NCBI RefSeq assembly: GCF_949628265.1
Contig: NC_088786.1
Location: 30,339,681-30,403,680, forward strand
DNA from: Cloeon dipterum
Taxonomy: Eukaryota; Arthropoda; Insecta; Ephemeroptera; Baetidae
Direction of reading: 5' to 3'
DNA length: 64,000 bases
Shown here: piece after piece, positions 24,883-35,731 of the stretch
How positions within the stretch are numbered: the first letter of the stretch is position 1
Layout of the letters: the number at the start of each line of letters is the position of its first letter
Notes under the pieces: generated by a model
Told to the model about the DNA's origin: nothing
Seen by the model: only the letters and a program-made list of their open reading frames with translations
Databases searched by the model: none
Translations under genes and position numbers: made by a program

Positions 24883-27800
24883 ATGGAGGATAATATGGAG
24901 GAAGACCATGGTGGTCCATCATCTGCATTCTACGAAGTAAACCTCGAAGACCTCAGCATGGCTCAGTTGGAAGAAATTTTAAATAAGAACAGACAGCTAC
25001 AAATCGAAATCAGACTAATTTTGAACAGTTTGGTTTCGAAGATGAATGATTGTATGAGCACCAAGGTAATGAAAGGAAAATTAATTCAATTCTGCTCTCT
25101 TATATGGTTGCTTAAGTGAGAATTTTATTGTTCAGATTGTTATTAACCATTCTTAAATTTTGTAGGAATACCTGCAAAGTCAGATTATTGAATCTGAATT
25201 GGCTGTGTCAACTCGAATTGATAAGGATCCATCAGCTAAATTCTCCTTGACACTTATTTCTTCTTCGTGGAAACCTTCATACCCATATTTCCTAGACACA
25301 AGTGATTTTCCGCCCCCTTTAAATCAAGTGGACCACATCATGAACAAAAACAATTTTCTAAGAATATCCTCACTACGCACTTGCTTTCGATGTATGTAGC
25401 TACTTTGAAAGCTATTTCTATATGTTCAACTTAAATTAACACTTCCTCCTTGCAGGGAATCAACGTCAAATGAAGATGCTTGATAGAGCTGTTACAGAAG
25501 ATGCACTTTACAGTTTACAAACAGGCCTTCTACAAAAGAAAAAGGTGTTGGTCCAGGCATTGGATGACAAGATTTCCCTGCAGAAGATGCTGTATAACAT
25601 GGACATTATCAACGAAGACATAGAAAATCAACTTAGAGAGAAATTTGAATCAGGGCGGACAATCGAGCAGCTGGAAAAAGCAATTAAAGAGACAGACGAG
25701 GAAATCAAAAGAGTTGCTGGAGAGCCTCTGCAGAAGATGTTACATGACCCAGACCATGAATTCAACTGGGCTAAAATTAGAGATATAGAGGTAATTTTTT
25801 ACTGTAGCAATGCTTGTTATGCTTCATATTATACACAAATGTCCAGTTTCCTGAGTCTCGGTCAGAAAGTGAGATAAGATCCATGTGGAAGCTGTGTTTG
25901 CAGAAAAACCGTTCACGAAAACCGTGGACCTCTAAAGAGACTGAAAAGATCTTGGTATACCCTTTTTTACCAAAAGTGTTCTTCATTCAAAATATTGAAT
26001 AATTTAAAGGAGCTGGCAGCCAAGCACAATCACCAAAACTGGACACAAATCGCCAATGAGTTGGGCAGAAAGAGGTCAGCATATCAAGTGTTCATCCATT
26101 TCCAAGCAGAGGCGAATCGTGCGAGGAACAAGTGGACCGAATCCGAGGACAACTGTGTTATCCAGGCAGTGAAGAAACTACGCATGGGCAACTACATCCC
26201 CTTCAGTTTGGTCGCCAATCACGTGCCAGGCCGGAGCAGCTCTCAGATTGCTCAAAGGTGGCGCAGCTTCCTTGACCCCTCAATTTACAGGGGAACTTTC
26301 ACCGCCAATGAGGACATCCTGCTCTACATCTGCCGAGTTCTGAAGAAAATGAGTTTTGCAGAGATCAGTGAGAATTATTTCATGCGCACTACGGAACAAC
26401 TACGGAAACGGTTTCACACACTTAGATCGTCTGAAGCATTTGTAGAAATGTAAGTTGATCTGCAAGTTGGATATCATTATATTTTAAAAAGACTTGATAT
26501 TTTTTCCAATTTACAACTTGAAAGTATTTAAGGAGTTAAATATTCTCAATTTTTATAGGCTTAACAAGAGAGGATTTTTCATTGACCCAAACAGGGGCTT
26601 TCATTCAACTCACAAAGTTCAAATGGTATTTTCCCAGCAGAACGGGATTTCACTCTATCAAAGCTCAGCTTCTATGGTGAGTACAGTTTCAAATAGTTGG
26701 GTTGCCAAATTATATGGTTATTTCTGTAGGAAACATCGGAAAAACGTGCGAGAAAGTGCTATGCCAAAAGGCGAATTGAAGAAAAGAACAAGAAATATGT
26801 AAGTACTTGTATCTCTTGTATATTTTGAGCAAACGTGCTATTTTATGGTTATTTTAGTACCTGAGTGCAGAAAATTTGGGGGATGGTAGAAAACTGCTGA
26901 AGGTAGAAGAGAGATGCATAGGAGGCCGGCCAAACAAGGTTATGAGCAAAGAGGAAATTGACATTGCCATGTACTTCTTCTCAAAGTACAGATCTGGCAG
27001 GATTGGCAGATACTCAGGTAATTCCAGTTATTTTTCACTTGTCCAATCTGCAAATGCGCATTCCTTCCTCTTGTTCAAGACAGCTTATATCTTTATAAAT
27101 TTTAATTTGGTTGCAGCGATAGTTAATAAAAATGTAGAACCAGTTGCGAGAGCAGTCAAGCATTACTGTGAGAAACTGGACGCCAGGGTAGATTTTGCAG
27201 CATCAAGCGGAATATTTGCTGAAAACCGTCAGATGTCTTTGGTACTAGAAAAACTGCAAGATCTTTCAATCAGCAACCAACCCATTTACTCCATCATTCC
27301 TCCGCAATTTTCCACATTGGTTGGCTACATGTGCATCTTTTTGGAGGTGGCAAAGCTACATAAACACACACTTGCCTCTCAAGAGAGTTTGTCAAGCTTC
27401 CATAAGAAGTGTGAAAAGGCTGCCATATTCATGAATTCAAGAGGCCCCTCCAGCGCTGCCACAGCAAAGGGGACTTGCCAAAACCTTCACTTGGTACCGT
27501 CAGGTTGTGCCAGGCCCACTGTGTCGATACATTTGCACAAGGACGCTTGTAGTGGACGGCACTGCGTCAGCAATGGTCATCATGGCGCAATGACAAGAAA
27601 TTCAGACGTCGTCAATGTTTGTGGAAACATTCAAGAGTTGTACTTCATTGAGAAGGGCAATGATTATCCGACGTTCAAGCTGAACCTCACCAGATTTGCT
27701 CCGGAAAAGCCGCTGTCTGGATTCACAATTGATTGTAGGCAAGAACTGCCTGTTGCTACAATTGGCTGTGACGATGCAGAGCACATCTCTCCAGAGGAAG

Positions 27801-29236
27801 CTTTGGACTTATGGAAGTTGCGCTTTGTCGCCCTCTTCTCTGTACCAGCCATCATCGAGATGTTCAGGTTAGTTTTGTTTATTAATGAAGAACAAAATTT
27901 GACACCAATTATAACACTAAAATTCATGTGTCTGCAGTCCTATCATACCATTTTATATTATGCATTATTGGGGCTGTGAATTTAGACACGAGACCTCTGA
28001 TTAACTTTGTTATCAATTAAGCACAAATCGTGCAATTTTTAAACTTATAAACTACACTTAAAATTTTCCTAAGGGTCCAAAACCGCTTGAAAGCGTGTAA
28101 ATCACCTTTAAATCTTCTCTATTACCTAATTATAGTTATTAGCTGTCTACATTTTAGTGAAATTGAATTTTTCTATAAAACTCAATTTTTTCCTGATTTT
28201 AAAAACAAAATACAATAAATATTTGATGATGGTGACTTGTTTCGGAGGAATAAAACTGAATTGAAAAATACCTTTTAGACCAAGACAGGATAATTTTAAG
28301 ACAAAAAATTTCCCTCGAAAACATATAAAAATATCCTTATTTGAAAATAAGATCGCTAGGCAGCCCCTGAAAATTTTATCTTCCTTTTTTGAAAGGAAAT
28401 CGCTAGAAAAATGGTCTACAAGTTCAAATGGCTTTCAAACCGTCTATTTGGAGCCAGAAAAGAAGTCTAAAACGTATATACTACATCCTTTCATTAAATA
28501 GATTTTTACGTGCTGTTGATTTGAGAACAATGTTACTAATTAACGTTGGAAAACAACGTTACCCTTATTATGTTATCGATGCGAGCTATAGCCAAAGACT
28601 ATCAGAAAATATGTTATGGACTTAACCGTCTTTAGTCTCACTCTCCACTGATTCCTGTTTTGTCTTATAACGATCCTTTAAATTACGATTGCTACTGTCA
28701 CATCAATCAATTTACCTCTTATGCCCTCTGAATCATTTAATTCTTGCAACATTAATAGAATTTAATAAAGTATATATTTTTAACGAACGTGTTTTAAAAT
28801 TAAATTACGCTTTCTATTTTCAGCACCCCTGAAGTTTATGATTTCAAAGATGAACAACCGGTGACAAAGAAATCAGCGACCAGGAAGTGCTATTACAGGT
28901 AAAATATTGAAAAATAATTTAAATTAGTGTTCTATTGGATTGGCTGGTTACAGGAGAAAGAGAAAATACTGGAAGCATATAAACAGACCGGAGGAAGAAA
29001 AGGCTGAGAAAAAGGAGCTAGAGAGGCCTGACAAAGAGGCAAAGAAGCTTGAAGAAGAGGCAAAGAAGCCTGAAGAAGAAGCCAAGAAGACGCCAAGAAA
29101 GAGAAGAAGTGCCTCTGAAATGGCAGCGCACTATGCTCAAATGAAAAAAGACAAACCAACTCGGTCCCGGAGAAATCAACCCAATGCAGGTCAGGTAACT
29201 AGCAGTGTTGATGTTGTTGAAATGTCCAATCAATAA
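24883..29236 (+). CDS. SNAPC4: snRNA-activating protein complex subunit 4 (SNAPC4/SNAP190, Myb-like)
   Basis: Coding exons 24883-25065, 25166-25391, 25456-25790, 25847-25954, 26010-26449, 26559-26676, 26730-26798, 26858-27017, 27117-27867, 28824-28898 and 28954-29236; 915 aa. The N-terminal third has the SNAPC4 helical region (LYNMDIINEDIENQLREKFE, then FNWAKIRDIE). Myb/SANT repeats follow at about residues 260-450: KPWTSKETEKIL, NWTQIANELGRKRS, NKWTESEDNCVIQAVKKL, GRSSSQIAQRWRSFL and a divergent repeat with RTTEQLRKRFHTL. The C-terminus has a Lys/Glu repeat (EEEAKKPEEEAKK) and basic tracts. SNAPC4 is the largest SNAPc subunit and recognises the proximal sequence element of snRNA promoters for Pol II and III. 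The acceptor of exon 5 (ATTTAAAG) is weak but the only one keeping the Myb repeat in frame. Assigned from the Myb layout and N-terminal block; the C-terminal half is divergent. Confidence 0.85.
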
Positions 29237-29399
29237 GGTGTGATGGCTTCTGATTAGCAAGCATTTTCATCTTTAATTCACAATACAAAAAATCATTACA
29301 ATAAAGAAAAATTGGGCTCTGATCAACACTCAAATCACTGTTAGTGAAGTCTTTTGATTCTCACAAGGAATAAGCAGCATCACTATCATTGTGTCCTGC

Positions 29400-30179
29400 T
29401 CAGTCGGTCTTCTTGACCTGCTCTGTAGTACTACTGTTGGCCAAAACAGTATTCTGGCGCATCATTTGCCTCATTTGTGCAGCCTTAACACGAGCTAGCA
29501 ACTCTGAAGACTGCCACAGCCAATTGGCCACCATGATCATACAATTGAATAGCATTGGGATCGAGAATACAATTGATATGAACATTCCTTTACTGTCAAA
29601 GTACTGTTGCTTGGAGAATGACCTGTAAAATGAATTAAGCTGTAAGAAATATGATGAGACTGAACAATATACATATTATATAATTGATTAACTTTTGTGA
29701 CAATCAATATAATTATTGATTAACTTAGTAAATATTTCTTTAATTTTAATCAAAACTCACCTCCATCGCTGTGCAGCATACATGTTTATATTTTCGGAAA
29801 AGTAAACAGAGAACACTGGAACGAAGAACAAAAATTATACATTATCACACTTAAGACTATAAATTTAAAAGGGACTTACACATCACAATGAACAGAAGTG
29901 CTTGAATGTTTGCTCTATTTCTGGTTAGCAAAACTGTCACTGTCATAATCAAATGAACAGCAACTAACACCATGAGCCATGGATCTGTCCAGTCAATCTA
30001 AGGAAATTGATTTTATTTTAATAATTGAATTTGCGTCAATATAAAAGCCAAAGTTATGTGGCTCAAAAGTGCTTTCCATAACGAAAAATAATTAGACAAT
30101 ATTTTATGTTCCTCAATATTATACTTACTGCCGATATAAAGCTGAAAAATCCATCAACTTGATCTGGTGGACTTGACAT
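29400..30179 (-). CDS. TMEM18: Transmembrane protein 18
   Basis: Minus-strand coding exons 30179-30129, 29997-29880, 29815-29761 and 29622-29400; 148 aa, near the usual length of about 140. Diagnostic blocks are [49 protein letters not shown] and an anchored third hydrophobic stretch before a charged C-terminal helix (LLARVKAAQMRQMMRQ). TMEM18 is a small nuclear-envelope/ER membrane protein linked to body-weight control in vertebrates; its molecular role is unsettled. It converges with SNAPC4 (stops 163 bp apart) and diverges from RSRC1 (463 bp between start codons). Confidence 0.95.
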
Positions 30180-30642
30180 GATCACGCAGTCCTGTTGTTA
30201 CTGTTCACCAAATGAAAAACAATTTATTTAATTTCCTATGTGCCTTCGTTGCACGCAAAATCAAATTATCTGTTCGCGTTTCAGTTCCACTGTCACATAG
30301 ACAAATAACAAATAACAATGTGTATAGTATAGCATTAGTGTTGTCATCCCGGCTTGCCCGCCCCTCCAATAAGAAATAGTTCATCAGAGCGCCGTCAGCT
30401 GTCGGCACTCGCTGCTCCGCTTGAAAACAAAAACAATTTTTTTTAACTTCACCCTCGGTCACCCACCTCTCAGCTGTGCTAAGAAGTGTCAAGCGTTAGC
30501 AATCTTCATACACTCCCACAGTGGATTAGAATCCAAATTTAAGATAACTCAAGTGATATTATACTATAGTTTTTAATTGAAAAAATACATTATCAATTAG
30601 TCTGGAAAGTTTGGTAAATCGCTTTTAAAAAAATTCATAAGG
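30180..30642. promoter_or_regulatory. Bidirectional promoter region, TMEM18 (-) and RSRC1 (+)
   Basis: The 463 bp between two divergent ATGs. The TMEM18 side is GC-richer (about 30345-30480). No ORF with support lies inside, so it probably carries both promoters and 5' UTRs. Confidence 0.5.
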
Positions 30643-33600
30643 ATGGGGAGGTATTCAAGCGACTCCGACACTTCTGATTCTGGACGCGGCAGTCGTAAGT
30701 CTAGATCTTCGAAAAGCTCGCACCGTACCAAAGGAAGGCAAGTGAATGGAAACTTAAAATTCGAATTCCATAATTGTTCTTTTTTGCTGCGATTTGTAGG
30801 TCTCCGTCGCCTGAGAGCTCATCTAGACACAAAAGCGATTCTTATTCCTCCAGACACAAAAAGAAATGCAAAAGCCGGCGATCCAGGAGTAGAGAAAGAT
30901 ACAGCGGCAGTAGCAGGAGCAGGTTCGACAAATTTGTGTTTAATATATACCTATGAGAAAAAAACCAAACAAACTTATAGGCGAGGCGGAGGGAAACACA
31001 GCCGAAGATCATCTAGTTCTAGCTCAAGTGATGCCAGGTCCAGGTCGAAAAGTTTAAAAAGGTAGAAAAAAAGATCTTCTGTTTATCCAGCTAACAACTG
31101 AATTTCCAAAGATCCCCGTCAACCTCTTCTTCATCGACAACTCATTCAACCAAGACTCCTGCTGTTCCTGTTCAAGATCTGACCTTAATCACCAGCAGCA
31201 ATAATGACTTACTGAGTTCAACAGAACAGCTTCGACTAAAGGTGCAAAGGGCCATCCAGGCTGCCAGCGAACTAAAGCAAAGAAAAGCAGAAGGTGAGAC
31301 TCATAATAATCTCTCAATTGGTTAATAGTGCTGATGAATTAATCATTCTCTCAGAGCAACTGATGTCCGCACCGCCAGTTATTTCTCAGTCCTCGATTGA
31401 CGATATAAACTCCGACGGGTTTGTGCAGCGCTCCTTTATGTCAGCCCCTCGACACGTTCCCGACATTCCTCTGCCCATTGTGGTTGACCTGACAGCAGAA
31501 CCCAAGAAAGATGACAGTGGAATCGTCAGCTCGGTTGTGAGTTCTCAATTTTTCATTATCTTCTTCTCAATATTTCCCGTGGTGGGCTCATTGGGATCTA
31601 ATAACTCTGCCAAGCGGATAACGTGGGGCCTAAGTGGCCGTATAGAAGCTTTGACCAAATGTGGCCATCTTTTTGCTGCACTGACAATGAGATCTGTTAT
31701 TGAAACGCTAAAAAATTTGTCCCGAAAGCCGGGGAAAAGTGCAAAAGCCAGTTAGTGGCGATGCAGCGCCGGTGCGCCTCTTAACCCAATAAACCATCAT
31801 TTTTATACTAAAAGGTTGGTTTCTTACATGCTTTATGGCAATGATTCATATAAAAATTAGTAGAACCAAAAGTTATGATAGGGATAAGAGTGGATTGAAA
31901 AATTGGTTAAAATTCAATTGTCAATATTGATGAGCAGAAGCAGATTAACATTTTACGACATCTTTAATTTTGACCAATTTTTTAGGATTAAAATTTCTGA
32001 TTTATGTTAAAAACATAAATATATTTGTAGTAGAAGACTGATAACAGTTCACACTTTACTGTAATGTTGCAGAAAAGTTAACTCCAATATAATTTCATGG
32101 TTTTTAATTTAAAATCAATTCCAATATCTTGAATTTCTTGAGAAATTCTAAACAAACACATCTGAGTTTATGCTGCAGAGATCGTTGCGTCTTTATCACA
32201 GCAAAAAACTTAGCAGAGCTTGGCGTTTTCGCTTGTTTTTGTTGTTTTTGAGTATTCAAACCATCTGGATTTTTGGCCGAATCCATATACACCCCTTGCT
32301 CGTACAGACTTCATGTAATTTGTGCGGTAGTGGTACCTGTTGAACAAATCGCTTAATATTATCCCAATTCATTAGTTATCAATCAATTGAAATTAAACCT
32401 TATTGCTCTGTCAAAACTTTTCATTTCCTCTTTGATACTTTTCCTTGGTGATTTGCCACGAATATATTTCCATTCCGTCACCAATTTTTCTTTATCGACA
32501 GCCTTAAAATACCCGGAATCTTCGTCCACCCATTGCACAATTTTTGGGTTGAGACGAGGATTGTGAAGTGCGTGCAGTAAAAACTCCCAAATGGCAACTG
32601 AAAATTCAAGTTAAAGATATACAAATTTACAGCTTGAGTTAAATAAATAAGTAATTATATTAAACATTCTTACTGTTTGGTTTGCTGCTATGGTAATTAA
32701 TAGGGAGCTTATCTTTACTTGTTCTGCTTTTACACATGACTGAAAACAAATCGCGCCATTTGAAAATTCGCCAATTTCTTCAAAGAAAAACTCACTTGCA
32801 GACAAAGGGATACTTTTTTGATTGGCTGTCGAGGCCAGCATTTTCCTTGTGCTGCAACCCATGCATGTGGTCGCCTGAACATAAGTATTCATCTTGTAGT
32901 GGTTTTTGAAACTGGCCTCTTTTTCCGTCGAGCCACTGATATACTTGGTGATAAGCCAACCTTTTGACCCAATCATATTCCGCCTAACAGTTTATCCATG
33001 CGTCGTTTCAATTTAAAATAAGCCCTTGTTGGTTTGGCAGCGTTGGATCAACGTTCTAATCTTTTCGTGATAATTTTCAACAAAAAGTTATCAAATTTAT
33101 CGTAGCCGCTGAGCCATAAATATATAGTTTGTTCGACAAACAAGGAAAATAAATAATTTATTCTTCGACAATAAAGGGAACATCAACAGCTGAAAATAAT
33201 TTGGCACAATATAAAGCCACTGAAAAATGTTCTCCAAAGAGGGATAAAATTGTTTGAAGAACTTTTTTTAGAGTCAACATAACGCTAAGGAGTAAAAATT
33301 GCGGTCAAGAATATTTTGCGGTTTTTTCAGAATATACTATAACTTTGCTTATTCTTACTTAATTTAAATACAAATCACATAAAATGACTTAGCCAAAAAA
33401 AAGTAAGAAAAGGGCAATCTTTGGTAAATAATAAAAATTGAGTGGTGCAAGTATATAGTCATTAAGTTTAAAAAATGTGATAAAAAAAATTATCAGGTAG
33501 GCTCAGTATCATATTAATTTATATTATCACAGTATCACGAGTTTCAATGTTTAATTCAGTAAAGCTTAGCTTTAATAGAAACCCCCCATTTTGTTTCTAG

Positions 33601-33740
33601 ATTATAGACATGATTTTCTTTTGTTTCAGTTATTGGATGATGAACCAGCTCGGGAAGATCGATGGGCACGAAAACTCCTTGCGCTACGGCAACAGGCAAG
33701 AAATACGATGTTCGGAGATAAATTGTCACTTAAAACATAA
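30643..33740 (+). CDS. RSRC1: Arginine/serine-rich coiled-coil protein 1 (RSRC1/SRrp53) homologue
   Basis: Coding exons 30643-30737, 30800-30922, 30981-31061, 31112-31293, 31355-31536 and 33630-33740; 257 aa. The N-terminus is an RS domain (residues 1 to about 100). It is followed by a helical block (EQLRLKVQRAIQAASELKQRKAE), the DDINSDGFVQRSF motif, matching the SDSFVQQTF region of RSRC1, and a C-terminal RWARKLLALRQQ matching KWFKRLIALRQE. RSRC1 is a nuclear splicing cofactor acting in second-step 3' splice-site choice. Intron 1 uses a GC donor (AAG|GCAAGT); this is the only join here that keeps the RS frame. Intron 2 is only 58 bp with a weak donor (AG|GTTCGA). The 2.1-kb last intron contains an antisense ETS gene. 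The family call rests mainly on the C-terminal half. Confidence 0.8.
31537..31793 (+). other. GC-richer block in RSRC1 intron 5, possible alternative terminal exon
   Basis: The frame stays open past the exon 5 donor for 219 bp to a stop at 31753-31755, and an AATAAA follows at about 31788. Base composition is clearly less AT-rich than the rest of the intron. This fits an intronic-polyadenylation isoform replacing the conserved C-terminus, or an unannotated structured RNA. The extra peptide has no recognisable motif. Confidence 0.3.
32210..32976 (-). CDS. Divergent ETS-domain transcription factor, nested in RSRC1 intron
   Basis: Minus-strand coding exons 32976-32796, 32739-32674, 32597-32399 and 32336-32210; 190 aa. 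After about 80 residues of unrecognised, Cys/Lys-containing N-terminus comes an ETS domain: AIWEFLLHALHNP, IVQWVDEDSGYFKAVD (the WxD-x-FK strands), then recognition helix FDRAIRYHYRTNYMKSV. The two DNA-contacting arginines of the RAxRY motif are kept. The canonical LSRALRYYY has become FDRAIRYHY and the loop before it (RGKSPRKSIKEEM) is unusual. ETS proteins bind GGAA cores in the nucleus. No pointed domain is visible. The gene lies wholly within the 2.1-kb last intron of RSRC1 on the opposite strand. I cannot place it in a named ETS subfamily. Confidence 0.75.
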
Positions 33741-34243
33741 ACATTTTTGAGAAAGGAGACTTCTCCTTTCAATCGTTCCAATTTTATCGATTAAACTGGT
33801 CCATTTCATTAAAGGCTTGTAAAGTACTCCAGAGTTATGTTGCAGTGTAAAAAACATAGCTTTTTCAATTCTGAAATAAAAAAATTTAAAATCGGCAAAG
33901 TATAGCTAGTTATTTCATTATTTCCAACCAATATCAATATTATGTTTGAGTCATTATTTTGGATATAAATATATTATATTTGTTTGGTACTTAAATTTCC
34001 TGTGTACATGATTAAGTAACTTTAAATATAAATATTCTTTCATGCTGATTTAGATGAAAAGATGTTTTATTCGGGTCATTTTTTACCTTCTCAATCAAAA
34101 ACCGCATGCTCACCGTTTACATTGCATCGACATCAATATTATTAGTTTATTTCAGTCAAAAAATTATACATACATGATATCACAAATATTATTCATCAAA
34201 GTTGGAAATGTTTGGGAACTGGTAAACATTTAAGCATGAGAAG
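33741..34243. other. Convergent 3' region, RSRC1 and ATG12
   Basis: AT-rich, no ORF. It holds the RSRC1 3' UTR and that of ATG12 from the other strand. No other structure noticed. Confidence 0.5.
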
Positions 34244-34882
34244 TCAGCCCCAGGCTGGAGTCAATGAGTAGTGAAAAACTAAATTCCCATCTGCTCCAAA
34301 ACATTCATACAAATTAGCAATCACTTGGTCTGGCGATGGTGCGAAAGACTGGTTCAAATATAAGAACTGAAACAAGAAAGGGGGATTTGGTTTAAAACAC
34401 ACAAAGCATTTAAATTTGAAGCAAACGCACTAGATTTTCGCCCCCTTCCAGCTTTAGACAACGCTTAATGAAGTCCATGATCCAGCCGATGGTTCTGTCC
34501 TGGGGCACAATCCACTTTTTCTGCTTCAGTATGGGTGCGTTACCAGCAGCTTTCAGGAGTATTTCAACTGAAATATACCAACCAAAATAAATCAATAAAT
34601 TTATGAGTTAAATTATTGTAAATTGAACACTGCGATGATTATCATCCTACATGATTTTAATTTTCATTCACCCAGGGAAATGAGATGCTTGTTTGATATT
34701 CTTTTCTTACTTTTGGACTTATCTGAACTGGCGGGTTTGGGACGTTTGGTAGGCTCAGCGTTAGCTCCTGCAGCATTCCCAGCATCCAAGGCATCTGACG
34801 CGGTTTCGGCTATGCTGCTGGGTTGCTCTTCAACTGGGGAGCTGTCCGATTTATCCTCATTAGCAGCGTTTCCTGCCTCCAT
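34244..34882 (-). CDS. ATG12: Autophagy-related ubiquitin-like protein ATG12
   Basis: Minus-strand coding exons 34882-34711, 34567-34431 and 34366-34244; 143 aa, normal size. A disordered acidic/Ser-rich N-terminus (residues 1 to about 60) precedes the ubiquitin-like fold: [33 protein letters not shown], then [14 protein letters not shown] and [15 protein letters not shown]. The protein ends in AWG; the terminal Gly is joined by ATG7 (E1) and ATG10 (E2) to a lysine of ATG5. The resulting ATG12-ATG5-ATG16 complex promotes ATG8 lipidation on the phagophore. All conserved elements are present and nothing looks broken. An ATG10 gene is in the same window at 53.4 kb. Confidence 0.97.
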
Positions 34883-35731
34883 TATAGTTATGCTGAAACT
34901 GAGACATTTTTAGACATTTTATTATAAGCCACCGCTTTTTACAAAATAAAATATGGTTAATATAATGATAATACATAAATAATCTCAATTGATTGCAATA
35001 TTAAAAAATATTATTATACATAACATACGTGGTTCGAACTCGTTGGCACAGTTGAAATTCCAATTCTGGTCTAACGACTTGCTTGGGAGCATTAAATTTT
35101 TAATATATAACAATTATATTTTCATAATCTACAGTCATACTTGATTGTTTGTATGTACTGAAAACAGAATGAGCACTACGAACTACGAGTACGAGCAGGA
35201 GTTAAGCCAAGTTAAGCTCTGGTCATATCTACGTACAATAACAAACACGAGCGACATCTATAGAATAAAATAAAAATCTGGCATTTGATTTTTGTGGAAT
35301 CCTTGATCCTCAATTGAATGTCAAATTATCGAAATTATCATATGTATAATCTGAGAAATAAATAAGTATATATGAAAGGGAAAATATTTTGTTTGTATTG
35401 CACTATTAATATTAGCACAACTAATCAACTAAAGGTTTCCTGCTGCATGATTTAAAATAAAAAGAATAAACCGCTTTGCAGAACACCAATAGTTGGGCTC
35501 AATTTGTGAGAACCAATCAATGAGCTCGGGTGCAGAGCCGGAGCAAATCAGTGCGCAGTTGTTGCTGCCCCTCTAGTACCCAGCACCAGCAGGCCAGTTG
35601 CTGCATGCTAGGAGCTTGATCAGCTTCGATTAGAGTGTAAACAATACGAAGACGATACAAATTTGCGTGCGAGCCGTTGTCGGACGGGCGAGCCGCCTTG
35701 ATCAAAACTAAAGCAACTTGAATACCCCGAG
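34883..35731. promoter_or_regulatory. Divergent promoter region, ATG12 (-) and PPP1R11 (+)
   Basis: 849 bp between divergent ATGs. The ATG12 side is AT-rich; 35500-35730 is GC-rich and likely the PPP1R11 promoter and 5' UTR. It includes the 20-mer at 35578-35597 that recurs upstream of TMED4/9. Confidence 0.45.

Noticed and set aside
35029-35041. GGTTCGAAC, tRNA T-loop-like
   Set aside because: No acceptor, D-arm or anticodon arm can be built around it. The similar GTTCGAACTCC near 1370 fails in the same way.
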